Assembly (NCBI GenBank): GCA_029239755.1
Contig: JARBUI010000018.1
Span: 16,763-80,762, forward strand
DNA length: 64,000 nt
Source of the DNA: Clostridia bacterium
GTDB lineage: Bacteria; Bacillota; Clostridia; Lachnospirales; Cellulosilyticaceae
Direction: 5' to 3'
Below the pieces are notes generated by a model. It ran no database searches. It was given only the letters and a program-made list of their open reading frames with translations, and had not been told where the DNA came from. This document shows, piece after piece, positions 9,524-18,252 of this stretch (position 1 is its first letter; each line of letters opens with the position of its first letter). The position numbers and the translations under genes were made by a program.

Positions 9524-10678
9524 ATGATGCAAAAAGTATTATTTATGATGGCAACAAGTTTTTTTTGGTTTTCGCTTTATGCTTATGTACCGGAGCTTTC
9601 AACTTATGCCAAAGAACTTGGAGCTAGTTATGAAATGATTGGTATTATTACAGGTTCGTATGGACTGACGCAGACGCTGCTTAGAATTCCTTTAGGGATT
9701 ATTTCAGACCGTTTTAATAAAAGAAGATTATTTATTACTATGGGGATGTTTATTGCTGTTATGAGTTCTTTAATAACTTTCTTTTTCCCAACAGCTTTTT
9801 CATTACTTGTTACAAGACTTTTGGCTGGTATATCAGCTTCAACTTGGGTTGCATTTACTGTTTTATTTGCCAGCTATTATAGATCGGAGGAATCTCCTAA
9901 AGCCATAGGGTTTATGAATGCATATAATGCACTGGGACAGCTTGTGGCTATGGCTATTGGCGGAGTAGTATCCTTAATGTTTGGAACAAGATATCTGTAT
10001 CTGCTTGGAGCTTTTGGCGGTATATGCGGACTTGTTTTAAGCTTTTTCATTACTGAAAATAAAGCCATACATAGAGTACCTCTAAAGTTAAAAGGTTTAT
10101 TTACAGTTACGCTAGATGGTATGTTAGGGAAGGTCTCAATACTAGCTATTCTATCTCAGTTTATTACTTTTGCTACAACGTTTGGCTTTATTCCGATTGT
10201 TGCACAAAACTTAGGAGCTAATCGTCTGCACCTTAGTATGATGACAGCAATTAATATTATTCCGGCGATATGGGTTTCTTCTCTAGCAGCTACAGTATTT
10301 GTTCGTTGGTGGGGAGAGAGTAGAACACTTGTTTATGGATTTCTTATATCTGCAGTTCTTTGTATGCTGGCACCATTCGTCAGCAGTTTATCTCTATTAA
10401 TGCTTGTTCAATTTTTTGCTGGAGTGGGACGTAGCATGGTATTTCCGCTATTAATGGGACTTAGTATAAGGGGGATAGAAGATAACAAAAGAGCTTCAGC
10501 TATGGGATTTTTTCAAGCGATCTATGGGGTTGGAATGATTATAGGACCTATTATCCTGGGCGTTTTAGCAGGTCAGTTTGGACTCGTTGCAGGATTTATC
10601 ATAACGGGTGTGATTGGTATAGGAGCCGCGTTGCTAACAATCAAGTTTAATTTGAGTGTTAATACAGAGTTTAAATAA
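9524..10678 (+). CDS. MFS transporter
   Basis: A 384-residue major facilitator with about 12 hydrophobic helices. The loop between helices 2 and 3 has the MFS signature (LGIISDRFNKRR, about 58-69). The N-terminal YVPELSTYAKELGAS segment is typical of the YfkF/AraJ-like drug or solute exporters of Firmicutes. The substrate cannot be read from sequence. The start has AGGAG ten bases upstream. It stands alone, between the glnN terminator and the hflX leader promoter, which begins only five bases after its stop. Confidence 0.8.
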   Translation: MMQKVLFMMATSFFWFSLYAYVPELSTYAKELGASYEMIGIITGSYGLTQTLLRIPLGIISDRFNKRRLFITMGMFIAVMSSLITFFFPTAFSLLVTRLLAGISASTWVAFTVLFASYYRSEESPKAIGFMNAYNALGQLVAMAIGGVVSLMFGTRYLYLLGAFGGICGLVLSFFITENKAIHRVPLKLKGLFTVTLDGMLGKVSILAILSQFITFATTFGFIPIVAQNLGANRLHLSMMTAINIIPAIWVSSLAATVFVRWWGESRTLVYGFLISAVLCMLAPFVSSLSLLMLVQFFAGVGRSMVFPLLMGLSIRGIEDNKRASAMGFFQAIYGVGMIIGPIILGVLAGQFGLVAGFIITGVIGIGAALLTIKFNLSVNTEFK

Positions 10679-10682
10679 GTAG

Positions 10683-10711
10683 TTGAAAAGGTAAGTTAAA
10701 TATGATATCAT
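10683..10711 (+). promoter_or_regulatory. Promoter of the hflX-mef leader
   Basis: TTGAAA (10683-10688), a 17-base spacer and TATCAT (10706-10711). The start is expected near 10718, about 28 bases before the leader-peptide ATG. Confidence 0.65.
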
Positions 10712-10745
10712 AAAATCAATTTTGAATGAGGAGGGTTGTCTTAGT

Positions 10746-10787
10746 ATGTGTTATATTAAAATCCGAGTAAATACTTTTTGTAACTAA
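10746..10787 (+). CDS. Leader peptide of the hflX-mef operon (13 residues)
   Basis: A short frame encoding MCYIKIRVNTFCN with a near-perfect AGGAGGG ten bases before its ATG, far stronger than chance. Bases 10760-10766 inside it (AATCCGA) are complementary to TCGGATT at 10828-10834, so ribosome position on the peptide would change leader folding. A terminator follows at 10894. By analogy with erm, tet(M), ABC-F and hflX leaders of Firmicutes, drug-induced stalling on this peptide is the likely control. This is inference; no homologous stalling motif was recognised. Confidence 0.65.
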   Translation: MCYIKIRVNTFCN

Positions 10788-10893
10788 TTTAATAGTGCTT
10801 AAAGGCTCTGCCTGTGTGCAAGAGTAATCGGATTGGTATGCCCATTTTTAAGAAAACCCTATGAGTGATATATTTATATACAAAAGTATATTA

Positions 10894-10923
10894 AAGAGGG
10901 AGGGAGAAATCTGCCCTCTTTTT
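10894..10923 (+). terminator. Attenuator terminator in the hflX leader
   Basis: AAGAGGG (10894-10900) pairs with CCCTCTT (10914-10920), and a T-run follows. It lies after the leader peptide and about 160 bases before hflX, so it would end basal transcription. Confidence 0.7.
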
Positions 10924-10960
10924 GTGTATCTTAAAATAGATTTTTATGCGTCTAATGAAT

Positions 10961-11000
10961 AAAGATATCTTACTGTTTATGGAGCAGTGAGAATATCTTT
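10961..11000 (+). other. Stem-loop in the hflX leader
   Basis: AAAGATAT..TTACTG pairs with CAGTGAGAATATCTTT. It has no T-run, so it is a structural hairpin between the two terminator-like elements. Confidence 0.45.
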
Positions 11001-11030
11001 TGATTCGTTATGTTCAATTCCTTTTACTTA

Positions 11031-11058
11031 AAGCACAGGCAGAAGTCTATGCTTTTTT
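11031..11058 (+). terminator. Second terminator-like hairpin before hflX
   Basis: AAGCA-C-AG pairs with CT-A-TGCTT around a short loop and is followed by six T residues. It sits just before the hflX ribosome-binding site and may add to attenuation. Confidence 0.45.
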
Positions 11059-11080
11059 ACGTTAAGAGGGAGTTGATTAT

Positions 11081-12340
11081 ATGGAACAAAAAACAAAAGC
11101 AATATTAGTAGGGGTCTATCAAAACAACTATCAAGATTTTATGATTTCACTGGATGAATTATTTTATTTAGCCGAGGCATGTGACATAGAAGTCGTTGAT
11201 AAGGTGACACAAAAGTTAAGCCGTATGAACCCATCTTGCTATATTGGAGCAGGCAAGATTCAAGAAGTACGGACATTAATGGATGAAAACGATGCGGACG
11301 TAGCTATTTTTAATGATGAACTGTCACCATCGCAGATTCGCAATTTGGAGAAAGCCTTAGGACGAAGAGTTATTGACCGAACGATGCTGATCCTAGATAT
11401 TTTTGCACAAAGAGCCAGAACAAGAGAAGCTCAGCTTCAGGTCGAAATTGCAAAGCTGCAGTATATGCTGCCGCGGTTAATCAGGCTAGGAGAATCCATG
11501 GACCGCCAGGGCGGAGGAGCTGGTTTGAAAAACAGAGGGGCCGGAGAAACAAGGCTGGAACTTGACCGCAGAAAGATTGAAGACAAAATCAGCAGGCTGA
11601 CTAAGGAATTGGAAATACTTGTATTACAACGCCAAAACCAACGAAAGATGCGTAAAAAGAAAGAGCTAAGGGGAGTGGCTCTGGTTGGCTATACAAATGC
11701 AGGCAAGTCAACGGTTATGAATGCTATGGTAGATTTATTTAATGGTTCGGCAGATAAGCAGGTATTTGAGAAGAATATGTTATTTGCCACACTGGAAACA
11801 TCTGTGAGAAGTATTAAGCTGCCAGATAATAAGTCCTTTTTATTAACGGATACTGTAGGATTTATCAATAAGCTGCCCCATCATCTTGTTAAGGCATTCA
11901 GATCGACGTTAGAGGAAGTCACAGAAGCTGACATGCTCATTCATGTAGTGGATTATGCGAATCCTCATTACAAAGACCAGATGGAAGTTACAAGAGAGAC
12001 ATTAAGTAAGCTAGGCGCAAATCATATACCTGTTGTTTATGTCTATAACAAAATGGACTTAGTAGATGAACTGGAGAAGGTAAATGATAAAAATAATTGT
12101 ATTTATATTTCAGCTAAGAAGCGAGAGGGAGTTGATTTATTAATCAACGCTATTTGTGCAAATATCTTTAAAGAATATGTTTTCTGCAGAATGCTGATTC
12201 CCTATGATAAAGGAGAAGTATTAGCCTACCTTAATAGTAACGCAAGTGTGAAGGCTGCTGTTTATGAGAGCCAAGGCATACTAGTAGACGTAGAGTGCAA
12301 AGAGTCAGATTATGAAAGATATAAGCACTATATAAAGTGA
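11081..12340 (+). CDS. hflX: GTPase HflX, ribosome-splitting factor
   Basis: A 419-residue HflX. It binds the 50S subunit and splits stalled or drug-bound ribosomes; in several Firmicutes and actinobacteria it gives macrolide and lincosamide tolerance. The HflX-specific N-terminal domain has GGGAGLKNRGAGETRLE (about 144-160). A coiled linker follows, then the G domain with G1 GYTNAGKST (203-211), G3 DTVGF (about 257) and G4 NKMD (about 326). The ATG follows AGAGGGAG. It lies downstream of a leader peptide and attenuator and 29 bases before a Mef-type efflux gene, which together suggest an antibiotic-induced operon. Confidence 0.92.
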   Translation: MEQKTKAILVGVYQNNYQDFMISLDELFYLAEACDIEVVDKVTQKLSRMNPSCYIGAGKIQEVRTLMDENDADVAIFNDELSPSQIRNLEKALGRRVIDRTMLILDIFAQRARTREAQLQVEIAKLQYMLPRLIRLGESMDRQGGGAGLKNRGAGETRLELDRRKIEDKISRLTKELEILVLQRQNQRKMRKKKELRGVALVGYTNAGKSTVMNAMVDLFNGSADKQVFEKNMLFATLETSVRSIKLPDNKSFLLTDTVGFINKLPHHLVKAFRSTLEEVTEADMLIHVVDYANPHYKDQMEVTRETLSKLGANHIPVVYVYNKMDLVDELEKVNDKNNCIYISAKKREGVDLLINAICANIFKEYVFCRMLIPYDKGEVLAYLNSNASVKAAVYESQGILVDVECKESDYERYKHYIK

Positions 12341-12369
12341 AAATAAACTAAAACTTAGGAGAATTGAGC

Positions 12370-13590
12370 ATGGAAAATACATTTAAACATTGGAAAAAGC
12401 AGTTTTATATGATTACCGCGGGTCAGGCCTTTTCACTACTTGGGAGTTCTATGGTTCAGTTTGCCATTATTTGGTGGTTAACGATCAAAACAAACTCAGC
12501 AGTTGTACTGTCTATTGCTTCTATTGCAGGATTTTTGCCGCATGGGATACTTGGACCATTTATTGGTACACTTGTAGACAGACATAATAGAAAAATCATC
12601 ATGATTATGGCGGATCTTGGCATAGCAGCAGTGACTTTACTGTTAATGGCAGCATTTTGGACGGGAGAGCCGGCACTATGGATCATATATCTGGCTTTAG
12701 CGGCTAGATCTTTAGGCGGGGCTTTTCATATGACAGCCATGCAAGCATCTATTCCTATGATTATACCAGAAGAAAAGTTAACATCAGCATCAGGTATTAC
12801 CCAGTTAATACAGTCAGCCTCTTATACGCTAGGACCAGCTTTGGCAGCGCTGATGTTATCAGTACTTACAATTGAATATGTGATGATCGTAGACATATTA
12901 GGAGCGGTTATAGCGTCTATTACGCTAATAGCAGTAAGCATACCTAATCCCAAAAAAAGTAGTGCAGATACAGAAAACAGTGGGATGTTAAAAGAAATCG
13001 CTTATGGCATAAAGGAACTAGCCAGTTATAAAGGGTTATTTAAACTTACGATTCTTTCATCTTTTTATATGCTTATTTACGTTCCTGTAAGCTCTTTGTT
13101 TCCATTAATGGTTAGGGGACACTTAAAAGGAGAAGCGTTTCATGCAAGTGTCGTTGAAGCTATGTTTGCGGTGGGAATGATACTAGGTTCACTAGTTCTT
13201 AGCACTATAGGAGATAGATTAAAAAAAATCACTACAATAAGCTTATCTATCCTAATCATGGGGACAGCTTTAATCATTTCAGGACTTTTGCCAGCTTATG
13301 GCTTTATAGCTTTTGTAATATTAACAGCTATGATGGGGATTAGCGCACCGTTATTTTCTGGCCCCTACTTTGCACTATTGCAAAGCAAGATTGACCCTAG
13401 CGTATTAGGCAGGGTTATGTCAGTGGTTAATAGTATGATGCTTATTGCAACACCAGCAGGGCTTTTAGTTGCTGGACCAGGAGCAGAAATCATAGGTGTT
13501 CCTAAATGGTTTTTATTATCAGGAGTACTTATAGTTATTCTTAGCATGATATGTATTTCGAATACCTCAATAAAATCAGCAGAAGACTAA
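12370..13590 (+). CDS. Mef-type MFS efflux protein
   Basis: A 406-residue MFS exporter resembling Mef(A)/Mef(E) macrolide pumps from the first residues on: HWKKQFYMITAGQAFSLLGS, then GFLPHGILGPFIGTLVDRHN (loop 2-3 signature) and VDILGAVIASITLIAVSIP. It has about 12 membrane helices. Mef pumps export 14- and 15-membered macrolides, usually with an ABC-F partner, which is absent here; HflX takes that place in the operon. The ATG at 12370 is chosen because AGGAG lies eight bases upstream; an in-frame TTG at 12364 is too close. Substrate remains inferred. Confidence 0.8.
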   Translation: MENTFKHWKKQFYMITAGQAFSLLGSSMVQFAIIWWLTIKTNSAVVLSIASIAGFLPHGILGPFIGTLVDRHNRKIIMIMADLGIAAVTLLLMAAFWTGEPALWIIYLALAARSLGGAFHMTAMQASIPMIIPEEKLTSASGITQLIQSASYTLGPALAALMLSVLTIEYVMIVDILGAVIASITLIAVSIPNPKKSSADTENSGMLKEIAYGIKELASYKGLFKLTILSSFYMLIYVPVSSLFPLMVRGHLKGEAFHASVVEAMFAVGMILGSLVLSTIGDRLKKITTISLSILIMGTALIISGLLPAYGFIAFVILTAMMGISAPLFSGPYFALLQSKIDPSVLGRVMSVVNSMMLIATPAGLLVAGPGAEIIGVPKWFLLSGVLIVILSMICISNTSIKSAED

Positions 13591-13595
13591 TAAAC

Positions 13596-13636
13596 AGAGC
13601 ATCTAATCCTTAAGAAATTAAAGATTAGATGCTCTT
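13596..13636. terminator. Bidirectional terminator after the mef-type gene
   Basis: AGAGCATCTAATCCTT and AAGATTAGATGCTCT form a 13-15 bp stem flanked by A-rich and T-rich sequence. It serves the plus-strand operon and the convergent gene at 13660. Confidence 0.8.
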
Positions 13637-13659
13637 ATTAAATACTATGTGCAGATGGG

Positions 13660-14256
13660 TTAAAACTTATCTTTATATTTTTCCCACCATTTAAGTACTT
13701 CTTGCTTCATTTCTTCTTGGGCTTCAGGGTTGAAACTATCTGTTATTTTAATATAGTCATCTCCTGCAAATTCTTTAACATTATCAGCTTGGCTGGCAAG
13801 TAACAGCGCATAAAACACTAAAGACCTTTCGTATTCATCTTCAGTATCTATTTTTTTAATTAAATAAGGAATAGCTGGCTTACCAATGGTACCTAAAGCT
13901 TCAGCTGCAGTATACCAAGTATACTCTTCATTATATGTTCCTGTATAGTCTCTATCTTTTAGCTTATCGATTAAAAGTTCAATTTCACCTTGTTCGATAA
14001 CATTAAGCTTAGCACTTACTATAGCAGATTGTTCTTGGAGTTCTTTAATTAACTTCGTATTTTCTTCACTCATAGTTTTTAATTTTTTGTTTTCACTTAT
14101 GAGGCTAGCATTTTTTTCTGTGAGAAGATCAATGTCAGTCTGGAGTTCCTTGTAAGATACATCTGGAGTATTTATTTGACTTATAGCATACCATTCATAA
14201 GCTTCTATTCCTAGAGCGCCTATTATGATAAGAGCAATAATGATATAACGTTTCAT
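13660..14256 (-). CDS. Membrane-anchored coiled-coil protein with HEAT-like domain
   Basis: A 198-residue protein I cannot name. Residues 1-20 are a hydrophobic anchor or uncleaved signal (RYIIIALIIIGALGIEAY). Residues 35-95 are a charged heptad-like coiled coil (TEKNASLISENKKLKTM and ENTKLIKELQEQ). Residues 95-150 resemble one to two HEAT-type helical repeats (AAEALGTIGKPAIPYLIKKI). The C terminus is charged and Trp-rich. The start follows AAAGGAGG. It is likely an envelope-tethered interaction protein with no catalytic motif. Confidence 0.6.
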   Translation of the reverse strand: MKRYIIIALIIIGALGIEAYEWYAISQINTPDVSYKELQTDIDLLTEKNASLISENKKLKTMSEENTKLIKELQEQSAIVSAKLNVIEQGEIELLIDKLKDRDYTGTYNEEYTWYTAAEALGTIGKPAIPYLIKKIDTEDEYERSLVFYALLLASQADNVKEFAGDDYIKITDSFNPEAQEEMKQEVLKWWEKYKDKF

Positions 14257-14368
14257 AATATTACCTCCTTTATTATTTGGGTCTTTATATTATTTAGTAT
14301 AAGGGGATAACCTTAAATAGTAAATAATATCCTAGGTGTACATAAATACAGTATTGTAAAAGTAATGA

Positions 14369-16849
14369 CTAACAGGAGCTAGCGGCAGCTTTGGAATCAG
14401 CATTTTCTGTAAGAAGGCTGATAAACTCATTGGCAATAAAAGGGTCAAATTGTGTTCCAGAACACCTTTTTAATTCTTCTATAGCATAATCCGTATTAGA
14501 AGCATCTTTATAAACTCTTTTATGAGTCATAACATCGAAGGAATCTACGATATTAATAATGCGTGCTAAAATAGGTATGTCTTCCCCTCGTAAACCATTA
14601 GGATAACCTGTTCCATCAAATCTCTCGTGATGTGAGAGTATTTCATCAGCAATATGAGATAATTCAGGGGTAGACTTTGCAATTCTGTAACCTATCTCAG
14701 AGTGAGTTTTCATGATATACCATTCTTCAGAAGTTAATTTAGCTGGCTTCATTAAAATGTGGTCAGGTATACCAATTTTACCTATATCATGAAGTAATGC
14801 TAATAGCTCTAATTCATCTAATTTATCTTGAGGAAGCCTAAGTCTTTCACCTAAACTTAAGCTTAAGTTTCTTATGCGCATCGTATGCTGCTCGGTTTCA
14901 CTATGTTTTTCATGGAGTGTTCGTGAAAGGGAGCTTATAGTAGCACTTCTGGCACTCTTATCTTCTATAAGCTTATTGCGGTACATTCTGTCTTCAGCTA
15001 AACTCATAACAGATTCTGTATCGGGGTTGTTTTCATCTTTTTTTGCATAGCCAAGTGCAATACTAATTTTAAAATGAAAGTCTACTACTTGTGTGCAGGC
15101 ACTTTTGATTCGGTGGATTAGATAAGAAATATAATGCTCATCTTTATTTTTAATTAATATAATAAATTCATCTCCTCCCCACCTGGAAATGATATCGTCT
15201 CCAGCACAACTTTCTTTTAGAAGATTGCTCACAATATAGAGAAGCCTATCTCCCTCTTTGTGACCAAAAGCATCATTTGTTAACTTTAAGCCGTTAAGAT
15301 CTCCCATAATGATAAAATAGTTTGAGGTCTTATCATTATCTAAAGCTTCAAATTGTTTCTCCATGTAGGCTCTATTACTTAATCCAGTAAGTTTATCAGA
15401 ATAACTTAGGAACACTATTTCTTGTTCATGATTTTTACTGTCCGTAATATTGGTTAAGGTACTAACTACCCTTACTGGCAGACCAGATACGTCTTTTTCT
15501 ACAATTTTACCTCTATGTAAAACCCATATGATATCGCCTATGTCTTTTATAATGCGATATTGTACTTGAAAGTAATCAGATTGACCTGACATAATAGAGG
15601 GATAAATCTCTTTCAGATGTTCGAGGCATTCCGGATGAATTCTAGAAATATATTCTTCAAATAATGAATGAACATCTTTGCTTACATAGCCTATGGCAGC
15701 CTGCCATTCGGGGCTGATGTAGAGCTCTTTATTTAGTACGTTAAAATCAAGATAACCATCATTAGTAGCCTCCATAATGATTTTAAAACGTTCGTTCATA
15801 TCACTGATGTTTTTATAGGCAGAGCCTAGCTGAGAAAGCATTTTATTTGCAGAAGCAGCGAGTTTATTAAATTCATCATCACCAGAAATATTAATGAGCA
15901 GAGAAGTATCCTTTGTGGTTGCGACAGTATCCATAAACCTAGTAAGTTTAGAAAGCCTAGAGAGCATATACTTATGTATAATCTTTCCATCTATTAAACA
16001 AATCATAGCTATAATTAATAAAAAGCTGCCCATAAAAATTCTAAAATAATAAAGGACATCGGAATAATATCTATTATATTTTTCTATTGAAAGGACTATT
16101 GAAGGCTGTCCATTAATATCCTTTAAAATGCGGTTGCCTTGTGATACAGTTGCAGAAGATAAGCCGTCTATATTTTTATTTAAAAATTTGGAGCTTTTAT
16201 TAACAGAAGAATTTTCATATAAATACCCGTGTATATTTATTTGTACATTGGATACATCTTGTATATAGTTTAACATCTTTTCGTTTATTTCACGAAACAT
16301 GATTAAAGAGCCATTGCTTTCATTAAGCTCATCAGAAGTTGTTATAGGACATGCGGTTACTATAAAGGTTTGGCCGTGAACCCGTAGTAATCCTGCCTTA
16401 ATATCATGATTATCAGCGAAGGCAATAAGGGCTTTGGGGTGATTGTTTTTAGGCAGAAGCTTTTGAATCATAGCTGCTGCTGTCTCTTTACGCAGCTTAG
16501 TATAAGTGTTATAAAGGATGCTGCCTTTAGAATCTAAGAAAAGCATCATTTTTAAATCTAAAGAATCCAAGGTGCTGTAGGTTAAATTAGAACTGATATA
16601 ATTGCTGTTTAAATCATTTATAAAAGTATAGGTATCGTCCCAATGAGCCCAATCCAAAGCAGTTCTTTTCATGCTCTCATATTCATTATTTAATATATGA
16701 TTGATAACATTAAAGCTTTGGGTTATTTGTTGTCCATGATTTGTTTTTATATATCCAAAATAAGCAAAATTAAACGTTAAATAAGTCGCAAAAAGCAAAA
16801 AAAGAATACTTACAGCAGCCGTTATTCCTATTTTATATTTAATTTTCAT
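14369..16849 (-). CDS. CHASE4-PAS-GGDEF-HD-GYP receptor (copy 1)
   Basis: An 826-residue membrane receptor that can in principle both make and break cyclic di-GMP. Order: helix 1 (about 6-30), extracellular CHASE4-like sensor (WAHWDDTY near 68), helix 2 (about 268-286), HAMP-like linker, PAS (about 355-470), GGDEF (about 480-630, intact RWGGDEF at 556-562) and HD-GYP (about 645-820, HDIGKIG near 687, HHERFDGTGYP near 735). No RxxD inhibitory site is seen before GGDEF. The start is the ATG at 16849 behind AAAGGGGGG; the open frame further upstream has no ribosome site. It is closely related to the gene at 20331-22814. Confidence 0.88.
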   Translation of the reverse strand: MKIKYKIGITAAVSILFLLFATYLTFNFAYFGYIKTNHGQQITQSFNVINHILNNEYESMKRTALDWAHWDDTYTFINDLNSNYISSNLTYSTLDSLDLKMMLFLDSKGSILYNTYTKLRKETAAAMIQKLLPKNNHPKALIAFADNHDIKAGLLRVHGQTFIVTACPITTSDELNESNGSLIMFREINEKMLNYIQDVSNVQINIHGYLYENSSVNKSSKFLNKNIDGLSSATVSQGNRILKDINGQPSIVLSIEKYNRYYSDVLYYFRIFMGSFLLIIAMICLIDGKIIHKYMLSRLSKLTRFMDTVATTKDTSLLINISGDDEFNKLAASANKMLSQLGSAYKNISDMNERFKIIMEATNDGYLDFNVLNKELYISPEWQAAIGYVSKDVHSLFEEYISRIHPECLEHLKEIYPSIMSGQSDYFQVQYRIIKDIGDIIWVLHRGKIVEKDVSGLPVRVVSTLTNITDSKNHEQEIVFLSYSDKLTGLSNRAYMEKQFEALDNDKTSNYFIIMGDLNGLKLTNDAFGHKEGDRLLYIVSNLLKESCAGDDIISRWGGDEFIILIKNKDEHYISYLIHRIKSACTQVVDFHFKISIALGYAKKDENNPDTESVMSLAEDRMYRNKLIEDKSARSATISSLSRTLHEKHSETEQHTMRIRNLSLSLGERLRLPQDKLDELELLALLHDIGKIGIPDHILMKPAKLTSEEWYIMKTHSEIGYRIAKSTPELSHIADEILSHHERFDGTGYPNGLRGEDIPILARIINIVDSFDVMTHKRVYKDASNTDYAIEELKRCSGTQFDPFIANEFISLLTENADSKAAASSC

Positions 16850-16978
16850 GGGTTTATCCCCCCTTTGCCCTAACCATTCAATAGTTGAACCCAAGTTCTT
16901 GATTGATTAATTAAATTATACCATAATTATTGGAAATAAAGTATTCATATTTCCTTTCATGTAAAGTTTAAAGAAAGC

Positions 16979-17007
16979 TTGACATAAATTTATTCATTTA
17001 GTATATT
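16979..17007 (+). promoter_or_regulatory. Promoter of the thiamine-precursor operon
   Basis: A consensus TTGACA (16979-16984), a 17-base spacer and TATATT (17002-17007), immediately upstream of the TPP riboswitch. Confidence 0.75.
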
Positions 17008-17021
17008 TAAACAGTTAAGTG

Positions 17022-17120
17022 AATAGTGGGGTGCTAAATAGTTCTTTGGCTGAGAGAGAATAGTAAATATTCTTAACCCTTGTACCTGATCCAGGTAATT
17101 CTGGCGTAGGAAAGATAGTG
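17022..17120 (+). ncRNA. TPP riboswitch (THI element)
   Basis: Core TPP aptamer motifs occur in order: GGGGTGC, GGCTGAGA, ACCCTTGTACCTGATC and CTGGCGTAGGAAAG. The outer P1 pairing is not obvious by eye. It is followed by a strong terminator and then four transport genes, so thiamine pyrophosphate should switch transcription off. Confidence 0.92.
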
Positions 17121-17131
17121 TAGAGTAAAGT

Positions 17132-17166
17132 AAAGCTACTTAGATTTTCTAAGTGGCTTTTTTGGC
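17132..17166 (+). terminator. Terminator of the TPP riboswitch expression platform
   Basis: AAAGC.ACTTAGA and CTAAGT.GCTTTTTT form the stem, with a run of T residues. It lies 34 bases before the first gene. Confidence 0.85.
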
Positions 17167-17199
17167 ATACTAAAACTAAAAACAAGAAAGGGATATAAG

Positions 17200-17502
17200 A
17201 TGGAACAATACAATGCATCAATAGCTATTCAAGTTTTGCCAGCTGTAGAAGGAGAAGAGGTTATACGTGTGGTGGATGAGGTAATAGCCTATATTAAAAG
17301 TACAGGCCTTAATACATTTGTAGGACCATTTGAGACAACAATCGAAGGCGACGTTGATACTCTAATGGATATTGTTAAGGAGTGTCAAAAGATATGTATT
17401 AGAGCAGGTGCACCCAGCGTAATGTCCTATGTAAAAATAGCCTATAATCCTTCTGTGGGGGTATGGAGTATTGAGAAAAAAACTAAAAAGCATCACGAAT
17501 AA
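17200..17502 (+). CDS. Thiamine-binding protein, MTH1187/YkoF family
   Basis: A 100-residue small ferredoxin-like alpha/beta protein of the thiamine-binding (former DUF77) family. Recognisable segments are ASIAIQVLPAVEGEEVIRVVDEVIAYIKSTGL and VGPFETTIEGDVDTLMDIV. Members bind thiamine or HMP in the cytoplasm and usually accompany ThiXYZ-type transporters, as here. The gene overlaps the following permease by about 32 bases. It is the first gene after the TPP riboswitch. Confidence 0.8.
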   Translation: MEQYNASIAIQVLPAVEGEEVIRVVDEVIAYIKSTGLNTFVGPFETTIEGDVDTLMDIVKECQKICIRAGAPSVMSYVKIAYNPSVGVWSIEKKTKKHHE

Positions 17503-18238
17503 AGTTTATTCTCATGTATTACTCATAGTCATTTTTTTAATATGGTTAGGAGTTTCTGAGATGGGCCTCATACCTAAGTTTATGCTCCCCTCGCCGCTGG
17601 ATGTAGTGAGGGCTTTAATGAAAGAGTTTTACGTGCTTTTAGGCCATACTTTAGTCTCCCTAAAAGAATCTTTTATAGGACTTACATTAAGTATGGTTTT
17701 TGCCTTCATCATGGCCATCACTATGGATAGGTATAAGTTAGTTCATAGAGCTGTCTACCCTTTATTTATTATCTCACAAACCATTCCAGTTATAGCTATA
17801 GCCCCTTTGCTTGTATTGTGGATGGGATATGGTATTGCACCAAAAATCTTTCTTATTTTCTTAGTCTGCTTTTTCCCTATTGTTATTGCACTTTTAGAAG
17901 GATTTAAAGCAGCAGACCGAGATACCATAAGGCTTATGAGATCGATGGGAGCCACTCAAAATCAGATTTTAGTCCATATTAAATTCCCATGTGCTTTAGG
18001 AGGGCTTTTTGCAGGACTTAAGGTATCTGTTTCTTATGCTATTATAGGAGCAGTAATTGCAGAATGGCTAGGCGGGGATAAAGGCTTAGGCGTATATATG
18101 ACAAGGGTAAGAAAGTCATACGCTTTTGATAAAATGTTTGCAGTGATATTACTTATAAGCATACTGAGTTTGCTGCTTATGAAAGGGGTCAGCTATATTG
18201 AAAGAAAAGTAACCCCTTGGAACAATATAAAAAATTAA
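17471..18238 (+). CDS. thiX: ABC permease for thiamine precursor (ThiX-like)
   Basis: A 255-residue permease of the nitrate/taurine/HMP type (BPD family) with about six helices and the EAA loop (MRSMGATQNQILVHIKFPCAL, about 157-177). The start appears to be a TTG at 17471 inside the previous gene; a G-rich stretch (17457-17461) is the probable ribosome site, and coupling is likely. It works with the lipoprotein ThiY and ATPase ThiZ encoded next. A TauC/SsuC role is less likely because of the TPP riboswitch. Confidence 0.85.
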   Translation: MRKKLKSITNKVYSHVLLIVIFLIWLGVSEMGLIPKFMLPSPLDVVRALMKEFYVLLGHTLVSLKESFIGLTLSMVFAFIMAITMDRYKLVHRAVYPLFIISQTIPVIAIAPLLVLWMGYGIAPKIFLIFLVCFFPIVIALLEGFKAADRDTIRLMRSMGATQNQILVHIKFPCALGGLFAGLKVSVSYAIIGAVIAEWLGGDKGLGVYMTRVRKSYAFDKMFAVILLISILSLLLMKGVSYIERKVTPWNNIKN

Positions 18239-18252
18239 AAGGAGATATAATC

